Source: Leisingera aquaemixtae | Lineage (GTDB): Bacteria > Pseudomonadota > Alphaproteobacteria > Rhodobacterales > Rhodobacteraceae | DNA length: 64,000 bases | Assembly (NCBI RefSeq): GCF_001458395.1 | Contig: NZ_CYSR01000030.1 | Coordinates: forward strand, 372,001-436,000 | Direction: 5' to 3' | Shown here: in pieces, positions 34,488 to 43,896 of the stretch | Layout of the letters: the number at the start of each line of letters is the position of its first letter | Numbering within the stretch: position 1 is the first letter of the stretch | Translations under genes and position numbers: made by a program | Notes under the pieces: model-generated | Databases searched by the model: none | Told to the model about the DNA's origin: nothing | The model's input: the letters and a program-made list of their open reading frames with translations, nothing else

Positions 34488-36122
34488 TTACGCGCCGCGG
34501 AACCGCGCCAGGATCGCGTTCACATCCAGCCCCGCCACCGATCCCGGCAGCGATCCGCGCTCCCCGGCAACCCTGCTGGTGACATAGCCCTCCGCCACCG
34601 CAGCAGGCGCCGCGTCCATCAGGCAGGCCGCCGTCATCAGCGTGGCCAGGCTTTCGGCAAACCACCGCGCCTCCGCCTCATCCGGCAGCCCGGGCCAGCG
34701 CGCCCGGTGCGCCGCCAGCCCCGCGTCATAGCGCCGGTCGCCGCCCCTGGCCCCGTCCAGCAGCGCGTTCAGCGCCGCCGCGGCCCGCGGCTCCCTGGCC
34801 AGCGTGCGCAGGATATCGAGGCAGATCACATTGCCCGACCCTTCCCAGATCCCGTTCAAGGGCGCCTCGCGATACAGCATCGGCATCGGCGTCTCCTCGA
34901 CATAGCCCATGCCGCCCAGCACCTCCATCGCCTCGCCGATCACCGGGATGCAGCGCTTGTTGCCCAGGTATTTTGCCAGCGCCACCCCGATCCGCGCCAG
35001 CGCCCGGCTGTCCGGATCCGGCCGGTCAAAGGCCGCCGCCATCGCCATGCCCGCCGCCAGCGCGCCCTCGGCATCCAGCACCAGATCGGCCAGCACCGCG
35101 CGCATCAGCGGCTGGCCGATCAGCGTCTTCTGAAACGCCGCGCGCTCCTCGGCCCACCAGAACGCCTCCGCCAGCGCCGCCCGCATCAGCCCGGCAGGCG
35201 CCAGCGCGGTGTCCAGCCTTGTGTGATGCACCATCTCGATGATGGTGCGCACGCCCGCGCCCTCTTCGCCCACCCGGTAGGCCAGCGCCTCCGCATATTC
35301 GATCTCGGAACTGGCATTCGCGCGGTTGCCCAGCTTGTCCTTCAGCCGCTGCAGCCGGATGCCGTTGCGCCCCTCCTCCAGCCAGCGCGGCACCAGAAAG
35401 CAGGTCAGCCCGCCCTCCGCATAGGCCAGCGTCAGGAACCCGTCCGACATCGGCGCCGAGCAGAACCACTTGTGCCCCGTCAGCCGGTAATGCGCCCCGT
35501 CCCGCACCGCCCGGGTGGTATTGGCCCGCACGTCAGAGCCGCCCTGCTTCTCGGTCATCGCCATGCCCAGCGTCGCGCCGCGCTTGTGCGCGACGGGCCG
35601 CACCGCCGGGTCATACTCCGCGCTCAGCAGCTTCGGGTGCCACAGCGCCGCCAGATCCGGCGCATTGCGCAGCGCGGGGATCGCGGCATAGGTCATGGTC
35701 ATCGGGCAGCACACGCCCGGCTCCACCTGGTTGAGCATATAGACATGCGCCGCATGGGTGACATGGCCGCCCGGCGCGCCGTCCCAGGCGGCATGGGCAT
35801 AGCCCAGCCGCTGCGCCGCCGCCATCACCTGATGATAGCCCGCATTGAACCGCACCTCGTCCAGCCGGCGTCCGGAGCGGCTGAACAGCTCCAGCCGCGG
35901 CGGATCGCGCCGCGCCTCCGCAGCGGCCTCCAGCAGCGTTTCACTGCCGTATTCCGCCCCGGCACGGGCCAGCGCATCCGTGCGGCCGCCGTGATGCGCC
36001 GCATAGGACCGCAGCGCCGCGTCCTCAGCCCACAGATCGCGCCCGCCGCGCGGCTGCGGCTGGTTCTGCACCTCATGAGTTCCCAAATCGCCGCGCCCGG
36101 CGCAGGCTGCCCTGTCTTGCAT
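34488..36122 (-). CDS. AidB-like acyl-CoA dehydrogenase family flavoprotein
   Basis: The start ATG 36122 follows GGGAGGA and gives 544 residues, close to AidB and longer than catabolic acyl-CoA dehydrogenases. The AidB/fungal-type signature GMAMTEKQGGSDVRANTT is present, as are KWFCSAPMSDGFLTLA and the C-terminal PLNGIWEGSGNVICLDILR (Glu at the catalytic-base site). E. coli AidB binds DNA and protects it against alkylation, though its reaction is unresolved; here the role could equally be in acyl-CoA metabolism. No ada or alkB gene is adjacent. It is convergent with pgk and divergent from the FtsB-like gene. Confidence 0.85.
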   Translation of the reverse strand: MQDRAACAGRGDLGTHEVQNQPQPRGGRDLWAEDAALRSYAAHHGGRTDALARAGAEYGSETLLEAAAEARRDPPRLELFSRSGRRLDEVRFNAGYHQVMAAAQRLGYAHAAWDGAPGGHVTHAAHVYMLNQVEPGVCCPMTMTYAAIPALRNAPDLAALWHPKLLSAEYDPAVRPVAHKRGATLGMAMTEKQGGSDVRANTTRAVRDGAHYRLTGHKWFCSAPMSDGFLTLAYAEGGLTCFLVPRWLEEGRNGIRLQRLKDKLGNRANASSEIEYAEALAYRVGEEGAGVRTIIEMVHHTRLDTALAPAGLMRAALAEAFWWAEERAAFQKTLIGQPLMRAVLADLVLDAEGALAAGMAMAAAFDRPDPDSRALARIGVALAKYLGNKRCIPVIGEAMEVLGGMGYVEETPMPMLYREAPLNGIWEGSGNVICLDILRTLAREPRAAAALNALLDGARGGDRRYDAGLAAHRARWPGLPDEAEARWFAESLATLMTAACLMDAAPAAVAEGYVTSRVAGERGSLPGSVAGLDVNAILARFRGA

Positions 36123-36353
36123 CGCTGATCCTCCCTGGGCCCAGCCTGCGCAAGCCGCCGCGCCGTGGCCAGCACAGCGCCGCGTCACCGCCGGGCTGCC
36201 GTAACGGCAGCGCCGGGGCCAAACCGCAAAAAATTCCCCCTGTGGACAGTTTTGGGATTCACAAGCCGATTCGGTTGTGGCATACATAAGACAGACGCCG
36301 GGAAACGGCGCAAAATCAAAACACTACAGCAGTAACATACAGGCACTCCCAAC

Positions 36354-36653
36354 GTGACCCGAAGCCCCCGGCCGTCTTTTGGCGCCATCGCCTTCTTTGC
36401 AATCGCCTTCGCGCTTAGCGCGTATTTCACGTTTGCGGCGGTGCAAGGCGACTTCGGTCTATTCCGGAGGGTCGAGATCCAAGCCGAAGCAGAAGAACTG
36501 CGGCTGGATCTCGGCCGTCTCCACTCCCACATCGGCGACATGGAAAACCTGACCCGGCGGCTCTCCGACGATTACCTCGATCTCGACCTGCTGGATGAAC
36601 AGGCCCGCTCGGTGCTGGGCCTGGTCCGCGCCGACGAGATCGTGATCCGCTGA
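36354..36653 (+). CDS. FtsB/DivIC-like septum formation initiator
   Basis: The start is GTG 36354. The 99-residue bitopic protein has one membrane helix (about 10-30, AIAFFAIAFALSAYFTFAA) and a coiled coil (about 38-75), the layout of FtsB/DivIC, and ends with LGLVRADEIVIR, common in alphaproteobacterial members. FtsB joins FtsL and FtsQ in the divisome. In many Rhodobacterales this gene sits directly before pdhA; here a reversed SDR gene separates the two. Confidence 0.83.
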   Translation: MTRSPRPSFGAIAFFAIAFALSAYFTFAAVQGDFGLFRRVEIQAEAEELRLDLGRLHSHIGDMENLTRRLSDDYLDLDLLDEQARSVLGLVRADEIVIR

Positions 36654-36704
36654 TCCATTCGGCAAGGAACGCCGTCGGCCGCACTGCAGCCAGCGGCAGC
36701 CCAG

Positions 36705-37460
36705 TCAAATCAGACGGGCCGAAATACCGCCATCCACGGAAACCGGAGCACCGGTCATGAAGCTTGCCCTGTCCGACAGCAGGAACATGGCAGACTGGGC
36801 GATTTCCCTCGGCTCCGCCATCCGCTTGAGCGGGTGCAAACCGGCGATGAACTCATGCACCGCCGGATCGTCGCCGGCCATATCCGTTTTGGTCCCCCCC
36901 GGCAGGATCGTATTCACCCGGATCCCTTCAGCCGCATGCTCTGAGGCCAGCGATCGGGTCAGCCCCAGCAACCCGGCCTTTGAAGCGGCATAGGCCGCCA
37001 TGCCCGGCATGCCGCCATTGCTGACGCCCACAAAGGTTCCGGTAAAGACAATGGCTCCACCGCCCCGTCTTTGCAGCGCGGGGATCTGGGCCCTCGCAGA
37101 CAGAAACGCGCTGGTGAGGTTGGTTTCAAGGACGGTTTGCCAATTGCCGGGCTCCATCTCCGTAACGGGGCCCGCATCCCCCATCATGCCGGCATTGTTG
37201 AACGCGCCATCAAGGCCGCTAAACCGCTCCTCCGCCAGATCTGCAAGCGCCTTGGCGTAAGCCCCGTCGCAGACATCCCCGGCCAGAAAAGCAGCGCGCC
37301 CGTTACTTTGCTCAATCTGCCCTGCAATGGCTTCCAAACGTGCTTCCCGGCGCGCGCCCAGCACCACATTTGCCCCTTCGGCGGAGAACAACAGCGCTGC
37401 GGCAGCGCCGATCCCGCTGCTGGCTCCGGTGATGATGATTGTCTTGTCTTTCAGTTCCAT
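36705..37460 (-). CDS. Short-chain dehydrogenase/reductase (SDR)
   Basis: The start is taken as ATG 37460, eight bases after AAAGG, giving 251 residues; another ATG two codons earlier is possible. The classical SDR motifs are present: ITGASSGIG near residue 9, NNAG in the middle, YAASKAG (catalytic Tyr and Lys) and the C-terminal MTGAPVSVDGGISARLI. It uses NAD(P) on an unknown alcohol or ketone. It is inserted in reverse between the FtsB-like gene and pdhA, which are usually neighbours, so it is likely a lineage-specific gain. Confidence 0.88.
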   Translation of the reverse strand: MELKDKTIIITGASSGIGAAAALLFSAEGANVVLGARREARLEAIAGQIEQSNGRAAFLAGDVCDGAYAKALADLAEERFSGLDGAFNNAGMMGDAGPVTEMEPGNWQTVLETNLTSAFLSARAQIPALQRRGGGAIVFTGTFVGVSNGGMPGMAAYAASKAGLLGLTRSLASEHAAEGIRVNTILPGGTKTDMAGDDPAVHEFIAGLHPLKRMAEPREIAQSAMFLLSDRASFMTGAPVSVDGGISARLI

Positions 37461-37695
37461 GGTCATGCCTTTCTGTTTGTGCATGCCATACAGGTAAGGA
37501 CGAAGGCTAAGGCCGGGCGACCCGGTTCTTGCGCTTGCAGTGCAGCCCGGACCGTAACCGCAAGATCCGGGCCGGACCTCCCCCTGCGCCCGCCCCCGGG
37601 TGCCGCCTTCCTGCGCGCCTATCGGCGGATCTTTACGCCGCGTCCGCTCCGCGTCAGAATAGCACTATTCAGCCGCGGCAAAACCCGCTATGAAT

Positions 37696-37713
37696 TTGTT
37701 TAACACTAAACTA
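37696..37713 (+). promoter_or_regulatory. 18-bp palindrome upstream of pdhA
   Basis: TTGTTTAACACTAAACTA has GTTTA/TAAAC arms and matches the site upstream of lpd (TAGTTTAACGGTAAACTA) at 15 of 18 positions in the same orientation. It ends 27 bases before the pdhA start codon. A shared regulator of the complex is inferred. Confidence 0.6.
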
Positions 37714-37740
37714 TCTAGCCTTCAGGGGGAGCTGACCACC

Positions 37741-38754
37741 ATGGCCGCTAGAAAAAGCGTAAAGAAACCAAACGTTTCTGCCGAAGAACTGACCCACTAC
37801 TACCGCGAGATGCTGCTGATCCGCCGATTCGAAGAGAAATCGGGCCAGCTCTACGGCATGGGTCTGATTGGGGGCTTCTGCCACCTCTACATCGGCCAGG
37901 AAGCCGTTGTCGTAGGGCTTGAGGCCGCCGCCGAGGAAGGCGACAAACGCATCACCTCCTACCGCGACCACGGCCACATGCTGGCTTGCGGCATGGACCC
38001 CGACGGCGTCATGGCTGAGCTGACGGGCCGCGAAGGCGGCTACTCCAAGGGCAAGGGCGGCTCGATGCACATGTTCTCGAAAGAGAAGCATTTCTATGGC
38101 GGCCACGGCATCGTCGGCGCCCAGGTGCCGCTCGGCGCGGGCCTCGCCTTTGCCGACAAGTACAAGGGCAACGGCCGCGTCACCTTCACCTATTTCGGTG
38201 ATGGCGCCGCCAACCAGGGCCAAGTTTACGAGACCTTCAACATGGCCGCCCTGTGGAAACTGCCGGTGATCTTCGTGATCGAGAACAACCAGTACGCCAT
38301 GGGCACCTCGCAGCAGCGCTCCACCTCCAGCGCGGAGATCTGGGAACGCGGCAAGGCCTTCGGCATCCCGGGCGAAGCGGTGGACGGCATGAATGTCCTC
38401 TCCGTCAAGGAAGCGGGCGAACGCGCCGTGGCCCACTGCCGCAGCGGCGACGGCCCCTATATCCTTGAGGTCAAGACCTACCGCTACCGCGGCCACTCGA
38501 TGTCGGATCCGGCCAAGTACCGCACCCGCGAAGAGGTCCAGAAAATGCGCGAGGAGCGCGACCCGATCGAGCAGGTCCGCGACATGCTCCTGACCGGCAA
38601 GCACGCCACCGAAGAAGACCTCAAGGCGATCGACAAGGAAATCAAGGACATCGTTTCCAAATCCGCCGACTTCGCCAAGGAAAGCCCGGAGCCGGCCCTG
38701 GACGAGCTCTGGACCGACATCTACGCGGATGAAGTGCCGCAGGAAAACGCCTGA
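37741..38754 (+). CDS. pdhA: Pyruvate dehydrogenase E1 component, alpha subunit
   Basis: The start ATG 37741 lies after AGGGGGAGCTG and gives 337 residues. The thiamine diphosphate site is clear ([33 protein letters not shown], split here by reading order, GDG...NN), and the phosphorylation-loop-like [13 protein letters not shown] is present. With the beta subunit it decarboxylates pyruvate and acetylates the lipoyl group of E2. It opens the operon pdhA-pdhB-small gene-pdhC. An 18-bp palindrome shared with lpd lies just upstream. Confidence 0.96.
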   Translation: MAARKSVKKPNVSAEELTHYYREMLLIRRFEEKSGQLYGMGLIGGFCHLYIGQEAVVVGLEAAAEEGDKRITSYRDHGHMLACGMDPDGVMAELTGREGGYSKGKGGSMHMFSKEKHFYGGHGIVGAQVPLGAGLAFADKYKGNGRVTFTYFGDGAANQGQVYETFNMAALWKLPVIFVIENNQYAMGTSQQRSTSSAEIWERGKAFGIPGEAVDGMNVLSVKEAGERAVAHCRSGDGPYILEVKTYRYRGHSMSDPAKYRTREEVQKMREERDPIEQVRDMLLTGKHATEEDLKAIDKEIKDIVSKSADFAKESPEPALDELWTDIYADEVPQENA

Positions 38755-38770
38755 GAGGGAAGAACAAGAC

Positions 38771-40144
38771 ATGGCAACTGAAATTCTGATGCCCGCCCTG
38801 TCGCCGACCATGGAGGAAGGCACCCTGGCCAAATGGCTGGTCAAGGAGGGCGACACCGTAAGCTCCGGCGACATCCTGGCGGAAATCGAAACCGACAAGG
38901 CGACGATGGAGTTTGAAGCCGTCGACGAAGGCACCGTCGGCAAGATCCTGATCGGTGAAGGCACCGAAGGCGTCAAGGTGAACACCCCCATCGCGGTGCT
39001 GCTGGAAGACGGCGAAAGCGCCGATGACTACCAGGCCTCCAGCGCCAAGGAAGAGGCCCCGGCTGAGGAAGCACCCTCTGACGAACCCGCCGCCGCCGCG
39101 CCGCAGAAGGCCCCCGCGATGCCTGCCAAGGTGCTGGAGCCGGATTACCCGGAAGGCACCGAGATGGTGCAGACCACCGTGCGCGAAGCGCTGCGCGACG
39201 CCATGGCCGAGGAAATGCGCCGCGACGAGGACGTGTTCCTGATGGGCGAGGAAGTCGCCGAGTACCAGGGCGCCTACAAGGTCAGCCAGGGTCTGCTCGA
39301 TGAATTCGGCGCCAAGCGGGTGATCGACACCCCGATCACCGAACACGGCTTTGCCGGCATCGCCACCGGCGCGGCCTTCGGCGGCCTGCGCCCGATTGTC
39401 GAGTTCATGACCTTCAACTTCGCCATGCAGGCGATTGACCACATCATCAACTCCGCGGCCAAGACGCTTTATATGTCCGGCGGCCAGATGGGCGCCCCGA
39501 TGGTGTTCCGCGGCCCCAATGGTGCGGCCGCCCGCGTCGGTGCCCAGCACTCCCAGGACTACGCCGCCTGGTACATGCAGATCCCGGGCCTCAAGGTGGT
39601 GATGCCCTACTCCGCCGCCGACGCCAAGGGTCTGATGAAGACCGCGATCCGCGATCCCAACCCGGTGATCTTCCTGGAGAACGAAATCCTCTACGGCCGC
39701 GCCTTCGACGTGCCGAAACTGGATGATTTCACCATCCCCTTCGGCAAGGCCCGGATCTGGCGCGAAGGCTCCGACGCCACCATCGTCTCCTTCGGCATCG
39801 GCATGCAGTACGCGCTGGAAGCCGCCGAGAAGCTGGCCCAGGACGGCATCAGCGCCGAGGTCATCGACCTGCGCACGCTGCGCCCGATGGACCTGCCCAC
39901 GGTGATCGAGTCGGTCAAGAAGACCAACCGCCTGGTCACGGTCGAGGAAGGCTGGCCGCAGGGTTCCGTCGGCAGCTACATCGCCTCCGAGGTGATGCAG
40001 CAGGCGTTCGACTATCTGGACGCGCCGGTCATCACCTGCACCGGCAAGGACGTGCCCATGCCCTATGCCGCCAACCTGGAACGCCACGCGCTGATCACCA
40101 CGGATGAGGTGGTCGAGGCGGTGAAGCAAGTGACCTACCGCTAA
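38771..40144 (+). CDS. pdhB: Pyruvate dehydrogenase E1 component, beta subunit with N-terminal lipoyl domain
   Basis: The 457-residue protein starts with a complete lipoyl domain (residues 1-80; lipoyl Lys in [16 protein letters not shown]), followed by an Ala/Pro/Glu linker (about 85-125) and the E1-beta transketolase domains ([20 protein letters not shown] through [17 protein letters not shown]). A lipoyl domain on E1-beta is a hallmark of many alphaproteobacterial complexes. The lipoyl domain is nearly identical to that of pdhC downstream, which suggests duplication or ongoing gene conversion. It lies 16 bases after pdhA. Confidence 0.96.
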   Translation: MATEILMPALSPTMEEGTLAKWLVKEGDTVSSGDILAEIETDKATMEFEAVDEGTVGKILIGEGTEGVKVNTPIAVLLEDGESADDYQASSAKEEAPAEEAPSDEPAAAAPQKAPAMPAKVLEPDYPEGTEMVQTTVREALRDAMAEEMRRDEDVFLMGEEVAEYQGAYKVSQGLLDEFGAKRVIDTPITEHGFAGIATGAAFGGLRPIVEFMTFNFAMQAIDHIINSAAKTLYMSGGQMGAPMVFRGPNGAAARVGAQHSQDYAAWYMQIPGLKVVMPYSAADAKGLMKTAIRDPNPVIFLENEILYGRAFDVPKLDDFTIPFGKARIWREGSDATIVSFGIGMQYALEAAEKLAQDGISAEVIDLRTLRPMDLPTVIESVKKTNRLVTVEEGWPQGSVGSYIASEVMQQAFDYLDAPVITCTGKDVPMPYAANLERHALITTDEVVEAVKQVTYR

Positions 40145-40152
40145 GGACGAAG

Positions 40153-40413
40153 ATGGAAATCAGGGGCCGCGATCCCGAAACCGAATGCTACCGCGTCACG
40201 CTGACCGTCGACGGGCGCACAGTCACCGCACTGGTTCCCGAACGGCTGGCAGCAGACACACGGCTGATCGGCTCGCGGCCCTCCCATCAGGAGGCCTACG
40301 TCTGGATGGCCGAATACAAAGACAAGATCGAAGCCGCGATCACCCAGCTTGCCCGCGGCACCGGGCGCCCCAAGGCGCCCTATGACCAAATTGTTCTGAT
40401 TGAGGAGCGCTGA
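40153..40413 (+). CDS. Small protein between pdhB and pdhC, DUF1488-like
   Basis: The 86-residue soluble protein ([21 protein letters not shown], then [16 protein letters not shown]) lies eight bases after pdhB, and its stop codon overlaps the start of pdhC. The pattern of a strand pair with VDGR followed by a C-terminal helix resembles DUF1488 proteins, but the match is only by eye. Its place inside the operon points to a role with the complex, for example an assembly or regulatory protein; no function is established. Confidence 0.65.
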   Translation: MEIRGRDPETECYRVTLTVDGRTVTALVPERLAADTRLIGSRPSHQEAYVWMAEYKDKIEAAITQLARGTGRPKAPYDQIVLIEER

Positions 40414-40414
40414 C

Positions 40415-41737
40415 ATGCCCACCGAAATCCTGATGCCCGCGCTTTCTCCCACCATGGAGGAAGGCACCCTTGCCAAATGGCTGGTCAAGGAGGGCGACAC
40501 TGTTTCCTCCGGCGACCTGATCGCCGAGATCGAAACCGACAAGGCCACCATGGAATTTGAAGCCGTGGACGAAGGCGTGATCGGCAAGATCCTGATCGCC
40601 GAAGGCTCCGAGGGCGTGAAGGTCAACACCCCCATCGCGGTGCTGCTGGAAGACGGCGAAAGCGCCGACGACATCCAGTCCTCCGGCGGCGGCGCATCCG
40701 CCCCGGCCAAGGAAGAGGCGCCGGCTGAAGCCAAGTCCGAAGCCAAAGCCGAGGCCCCCAAGGACGCGGCCAAAGCTGCCCCCGCCGCCCCGCAGGGCGC
40801 GGACGGCAACCGCATCTTCGCCTCGCCGCTGGCCCGCCGCATCGCTGCGGACAAGGGCCTGGACTTGAGCGCAATCAAAGGTTCCGGCCCCAAGGGCCGC
40901 ATCGTCAAGGCCGACGTTATGGATGCGAAGCCGCAGGCCACAGCCGCCACAGCACCCAAGGCAGAGGCCGCCGCTGCCGCTCCTGCCGCTGCCGCCGCTC
41001 CTTCCGGCCCCTCCGCCGACATGGTCGCCCGCATGTACGAGGGCCGCGAGTTCGAAGAGGTCAAGCTGGACGGCATGCGCAAGACCATCGCCGCCCGCCT
41101 GACCGAGGCCAAGCAGACCATCCCGCATTTCTACCTGCGCCGCGACATCCAGCTCGACGCGCTGTTGAAATTCCGGGGCGAGCTGAACAAGCAGCTCGAA
41201 GGCCGCGGCGTCAAGCTCTCGGTCAACGACTTCATCATCAAGGCGGTGGCGCTGGCGCTGCAAGCGGTGCCGGACGCCAACGCGGTCTGGGCCGGCGACC
41301 GGGTGCTCAAGATGAAAGCCTCCGACGTGGCGGTTGCCGTCGCCATCGAGGGCGGGTTGTTCACCCCCGTGCTGCAGGACGCCGACGTGAAATCGCTCTC
41401 CGCCTTGTCCGCGCAGATGAAGGACCTCGCCAAGCGCGCCCGCGACCGCAAGCTCGCGCCGCATGAATACCAGGGCGGCAGCTTCGCGATCTCCAACCTC
41501 GGCATGTTCGGCATCGACAACTTCGACGCCATCGTGAACCCGCCGCACGCGGGCATTCTGGCAGTCGGCTCCGGCGTCAAGAAGCCGGTTGTGGGCAAGG
41601 ACGGCGAACTGAAGGTCGCCACGGTGATGAGCGTCACCATGTCGGTCGACCACCGCGTCATCGACGGCGCCCTCGGCGCGGACCTCTTGAAGGCGATCGT
41701 CGGCAACCTGGAAAACCCGATGGTGATGCTGGCCTAA
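40415..41737 (+). CDS. pdhC: Pyruvate dehydrogenase E2, dihydrolipoyllysine acetyltransferase
   Basis: The start ATG 40415 overlaps the previous stop region. The 440-residue protein has an N-terminal lipoyl domain ([16 protein letters not shown]), an Ala/Pro/Lys-rich linker, a peripheral-subunit-binding domain at about 133-168 ([24 protein letters not shown]), a second flexible linker and the catalytic acetyltransferase domain ending with [17 protein letters not shown] (active-site His and Asp). It forms the core of the complex and makes acetyl-CoA. E3 is supplied from lpd at 15.4 kb. A strong terminator follows. Confidence 0.96.
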   Translation: MPTEILMPALSPTMEEGTLAKWLVKEGDTVSSGDLIAEIETDKATMEFEAVDEGVIGKILIAEGSEGVKVNTPIAVLLEDGESADDIQSSGGGASAPAKEEAPAEAKSEAKAEAPKDAAKAAPAAPQGADGNRIFASPLARRIAADKGLDLSAIKGSGPKGRIVKADVMDAKPQATAATAPKAEAAAAAPAAAAAPSGPSADMVARMYEGREFEEVKLDGMRKTIAARLTEAKQTIPHFYLRRDIQLDALLKFRGELNKQLEGRGVKLSVNDFIIKAVALALQAVPDANAVWAGDRVLKMKASDVAVAVAIEGGLFTPVLQDADVKSLSALSAQMKDLAKRARDRKLAPHEYQGGSFAISNLGMFGIDNFDAIVNPPHAGILAVGSGVKKPVVGKDGELKVATVMSVTMSVDHRVIDGALGADLLKAIVGNLENPMVMLA

Positions 41738-41758
41738 GAGGCTGCCTCCTTCAGACAA

Positions 41759-41791
41759 CAAAAAAGCCCCGGTCCACGACCGGGGCTTTGC
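41759..41791 (+). terminator. Terminator of the pdh operon
   Basis: A perfect AAGCCCCGGTC/GACCGGGGCTT stem with a three-base loop, flanked by an A run and followed by TTGCATTTG. Confidence 0.9.
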
Positions 41792-42136
41792 ATTTGTAAT
41801 GCTGCTACAGGTCTCAATTGGCCGCTTCCAGCCCTTGGCGGCCCTTGCGCAGCAGTCCTGCCGCTGCATCTGCACCGGACAGCTTTCACGCATAGCGAAC
41901 GTGTGGCGGCTTCAGGAAATACCTGAACGGCATTCTATCCTTCGGCTTAAGCAGATGATTTGGATCGATTGGCAGATCTCGATCCGCAATTCATGCCCCA
42001 ATTCTGCTGTGTTTATGCCACCGTGATCCCATACTGCGCGTTCAAAGCACCCTCATGTGTTTTCAAGACCGCCAAATGCTGCCGGCATGGCAATCTAACT
42101 TGGTTCGGCCGCATCCATTCGAAAGAGGCTATAGTC
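41792..42136. other. AT-richer intergenic stretch without recognised gene
   Basis: Between the pdh terminator and the second Hint gene lie about 345 bases. I see no tRNA, no convincing start with a ribosome-binding site and no repeat. An open frame from 41960 continues into the Hint gene but lacks a plausible start. The stretch is less GC-rich than the flanks and probably carries the promoter of the Hint gene. Confidence 0.6.
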
Positions 42137-43612
42137 ATGCCCGCGATTGATATTGTTCGGCTTGATGAAGACCCGCATGAAAGTGCCTATAACGTCCGAC
42201 CCGACACATCCTCTCGCGGGGTGGATCTGGACGGCGCCCGTATCACGGCAACCTACGCCGATGGCACAACGGAAACCCTGACGTGGCAGGCCTTGGATCC
42301 GTATACCAATGGCGGGGCGGCAGGCGCCGGCATTGATATGTTCTTCGGCTACAGCTGGCACGAGCTATCGACGACGAAACAGCTGACCTCGCTCCAGATC
42401 GACCTTGCTCCGGCCAGCTCGGTGTTTGATACGGCCTTTGCCATGGATGATGATCCTCTCGGGGGATCCACGCCAACCTCAAAGAACGGCTTTCCGTTCA
42501 AAGTTGCTCCAGAATATGAAGACCTGTCCGGCAATATCACGGCGACCTATACCGGAATTGTGAATTTGTCCGGAAGCGAGGCTGCCGGAGACCTCTATAC
42601 CACGATGATCCTCGACTTCTCAGGCCTTCCGGAGGGCGGTTTGCTCGGGGATCTGGTCTGGAATTCGGACATCGACACAATGACGGGTCCGTTTGCGCCG
42701 GATCTGGTTGCAAAAAGCGATGTCTTCCAAATTTCAGGCGATGGGTCCGAGGTCCTGAACGTTCTGGACAATGACCTCCACGGCGACGGCAGCAGCCTGA
42801 CGATCACCCATATTGCGGGCCAGGCTGTTTCGTCCGGTCAGTCCGTATCGCTGAGCAGCGGTGAAGTCGTGACCCTGAATGCGGACGGCACGCTCTCGAT
42901 CACCAATGACAGCACCGTGTCTGAAACCAGCACGTTTTCCTATACGGTTGTGGATGATCGAGGAAACAGCGATGTCGGATCGGTAAAGGTCGAAACCGTT
43001 ACAGGTGCTCCGCCGTGTTTCGTGGCAGGCACACAGATCGATACAAGGTACGGCTCAGTCGCTGTCGAAGACCTGCAAGTGGGAGCCGAGGTCATGACCC
43101 GGGATCACGGTCTGCAGCCACTGCGCTGGATCGGGTACAGCACCCGCCACGCGACAGGCCGCCATGCACCGGTGGTCTTTGCTGCTCATGCGCTTGGCGA
43201 TCATGGCCCAATCGCCGTGTCGCAAAACCACCGGGTGCTGATTTCTTCTGAGCTGGCAGAGCTGCTATTTGGGCATTCCGAAGTCTTGGTCAAGGCGAAG
43301 CATCTCGTGAACGGCACAACAATCCAAGTGCGGGCAGATGGCCAGCTGGTGACCTATGTCCACTTGCTGTTTGATGAGCATGAAATTCTCTGCGGCAACG
43401 GTCTTGCAAGTGAGAGCTATCATCCGGGAGCTGAAACTCTAGGGTCCTTTGATGCTCAAACGCGGGAGGAGATTCTGGAGCTTTTCGGGGATTTCGAACG
43501 CTATGGCCCGACAGCGCGCCTCGCGCTGAAGTCTCATGAAGGCCAATTGCTGCTCTCTCGTTTGCCGAAATCAGCAAATCAGCATTCTGATTTCCGCCCA
43601 TTAAATGGCTGA
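42137..43612 (+). CDS. Hint domain protein, predicted secreted or surface, second copy
   Basis: The start ATG 42137 follows GAAAGAGG and gives 491 residues without a classical signal peptide. Residues about 1-190 are a beta-rich acidic region of unknown fold. About 195-290 is a VCBS/cadherin-like module (VLNVLDNDLHGDG, VTLNADGTLSITND), and from Cys about 296 (CFVAGTQIDT) runs a Hint_2 domain with block-B His in SQNHRV and a late DEHEIL. The C-terminal two-thirds is organised like the protein at 7565-9139, while the N-terminal third differs. Base composition is lower in GC than the flanks (29 G/C in 42121-42180 by my count), which suggests acquisition. Confidence 0.8.
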   Translation: MPAIDIVRLDEDPHESAYNVRPDTSSRGVDLDGARITATYADGTTETLTWQALDPYTNGGAAGAGIDMFFGYSWHELSTTKQLTSLQIDLAPASSVFDTAFAMDDDPLGGSTPTSKNGFPFKVAPEYEDLSGNITATYTGIVNLSGSEAAGDLYTTMILDFSGLPEGGLLGDLVWNSDIDTMTGPFAPDLVAKSDVFQISGDGSEVLNVLDNDLHGDGSSLTITHIAGQAVSSGQSVSLSSGEVVTLNADGTLSITNDSTVSETSTFSYTVVDDRGNSDVGSVKVETVTGAPPCFVAGTQIDTRYGSVAVEDLQVGAEVMTRDHGLQPLRWIGYSTRHATGRHAPVVFAAHALGDHGPIAVSQNHRVLISSELAELLFGHSEVLVKAKHLVNGTTIQVRADGQLVTYVHLLFDEHEILCGNGLASESYHPGAETLGSFDAQTREEILELFGDFERYGPTARLALKSHEGQLLLSRLPKSANQHSDFRPLNG

Positions 43613-43802
43613 GGAGCGATAGCTGCGCTGCAGTGTTGCAACGTGTGGGCTGATGCGCCTCAGCGACTTTTCATGGCCTGCTCTTGCCCTTAGCTGCGGC
43701 TCGCTAGGGTCTCGGGCCGCACCTGCGGAAAACGGCAGCAAACCCCCGCTTCATGGACATGGATACAGGTGGGCTACACGTCCCCCAAGAACCATCGAAA
43801 CT

Positions 43803-43849
43803 CAAAAAGGGAACGCCCCCGCCCCCTTTCATCTTTCCCCAAATACTCA
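43803..43849 (-). terminator. Terminator region of cysK with conserved leader
   Basis: On the minus strand, about 48 bases after the cysK stop, GGGGAAAGATGAAAGGGGGC leads into an imperfect GC-rich hairpin and a CTTTTT tract. The stem is weaker than at cysE and uvrA, but the leader is the same. Confidence 0.6.
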
Positions 43850-43896
43850 CCTGCGCAACCGCCGCCGCCAGCCCAACGCCAGCGGCGGCGCGCTGC

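Noticed and set aside
41792-42136. tRNA or small protein gene in the gap after pdhC
   Set aside because: No cloverleaf could be drawn, and the only open frame lacks a plausible start and continues into the Hint gene.
43613-43800. Remnant of an insertion sequence
   Set aside because: The stretch after the second Hint gene has an odd composition, but I could not find terminal inverted repeats or transposase motifs.
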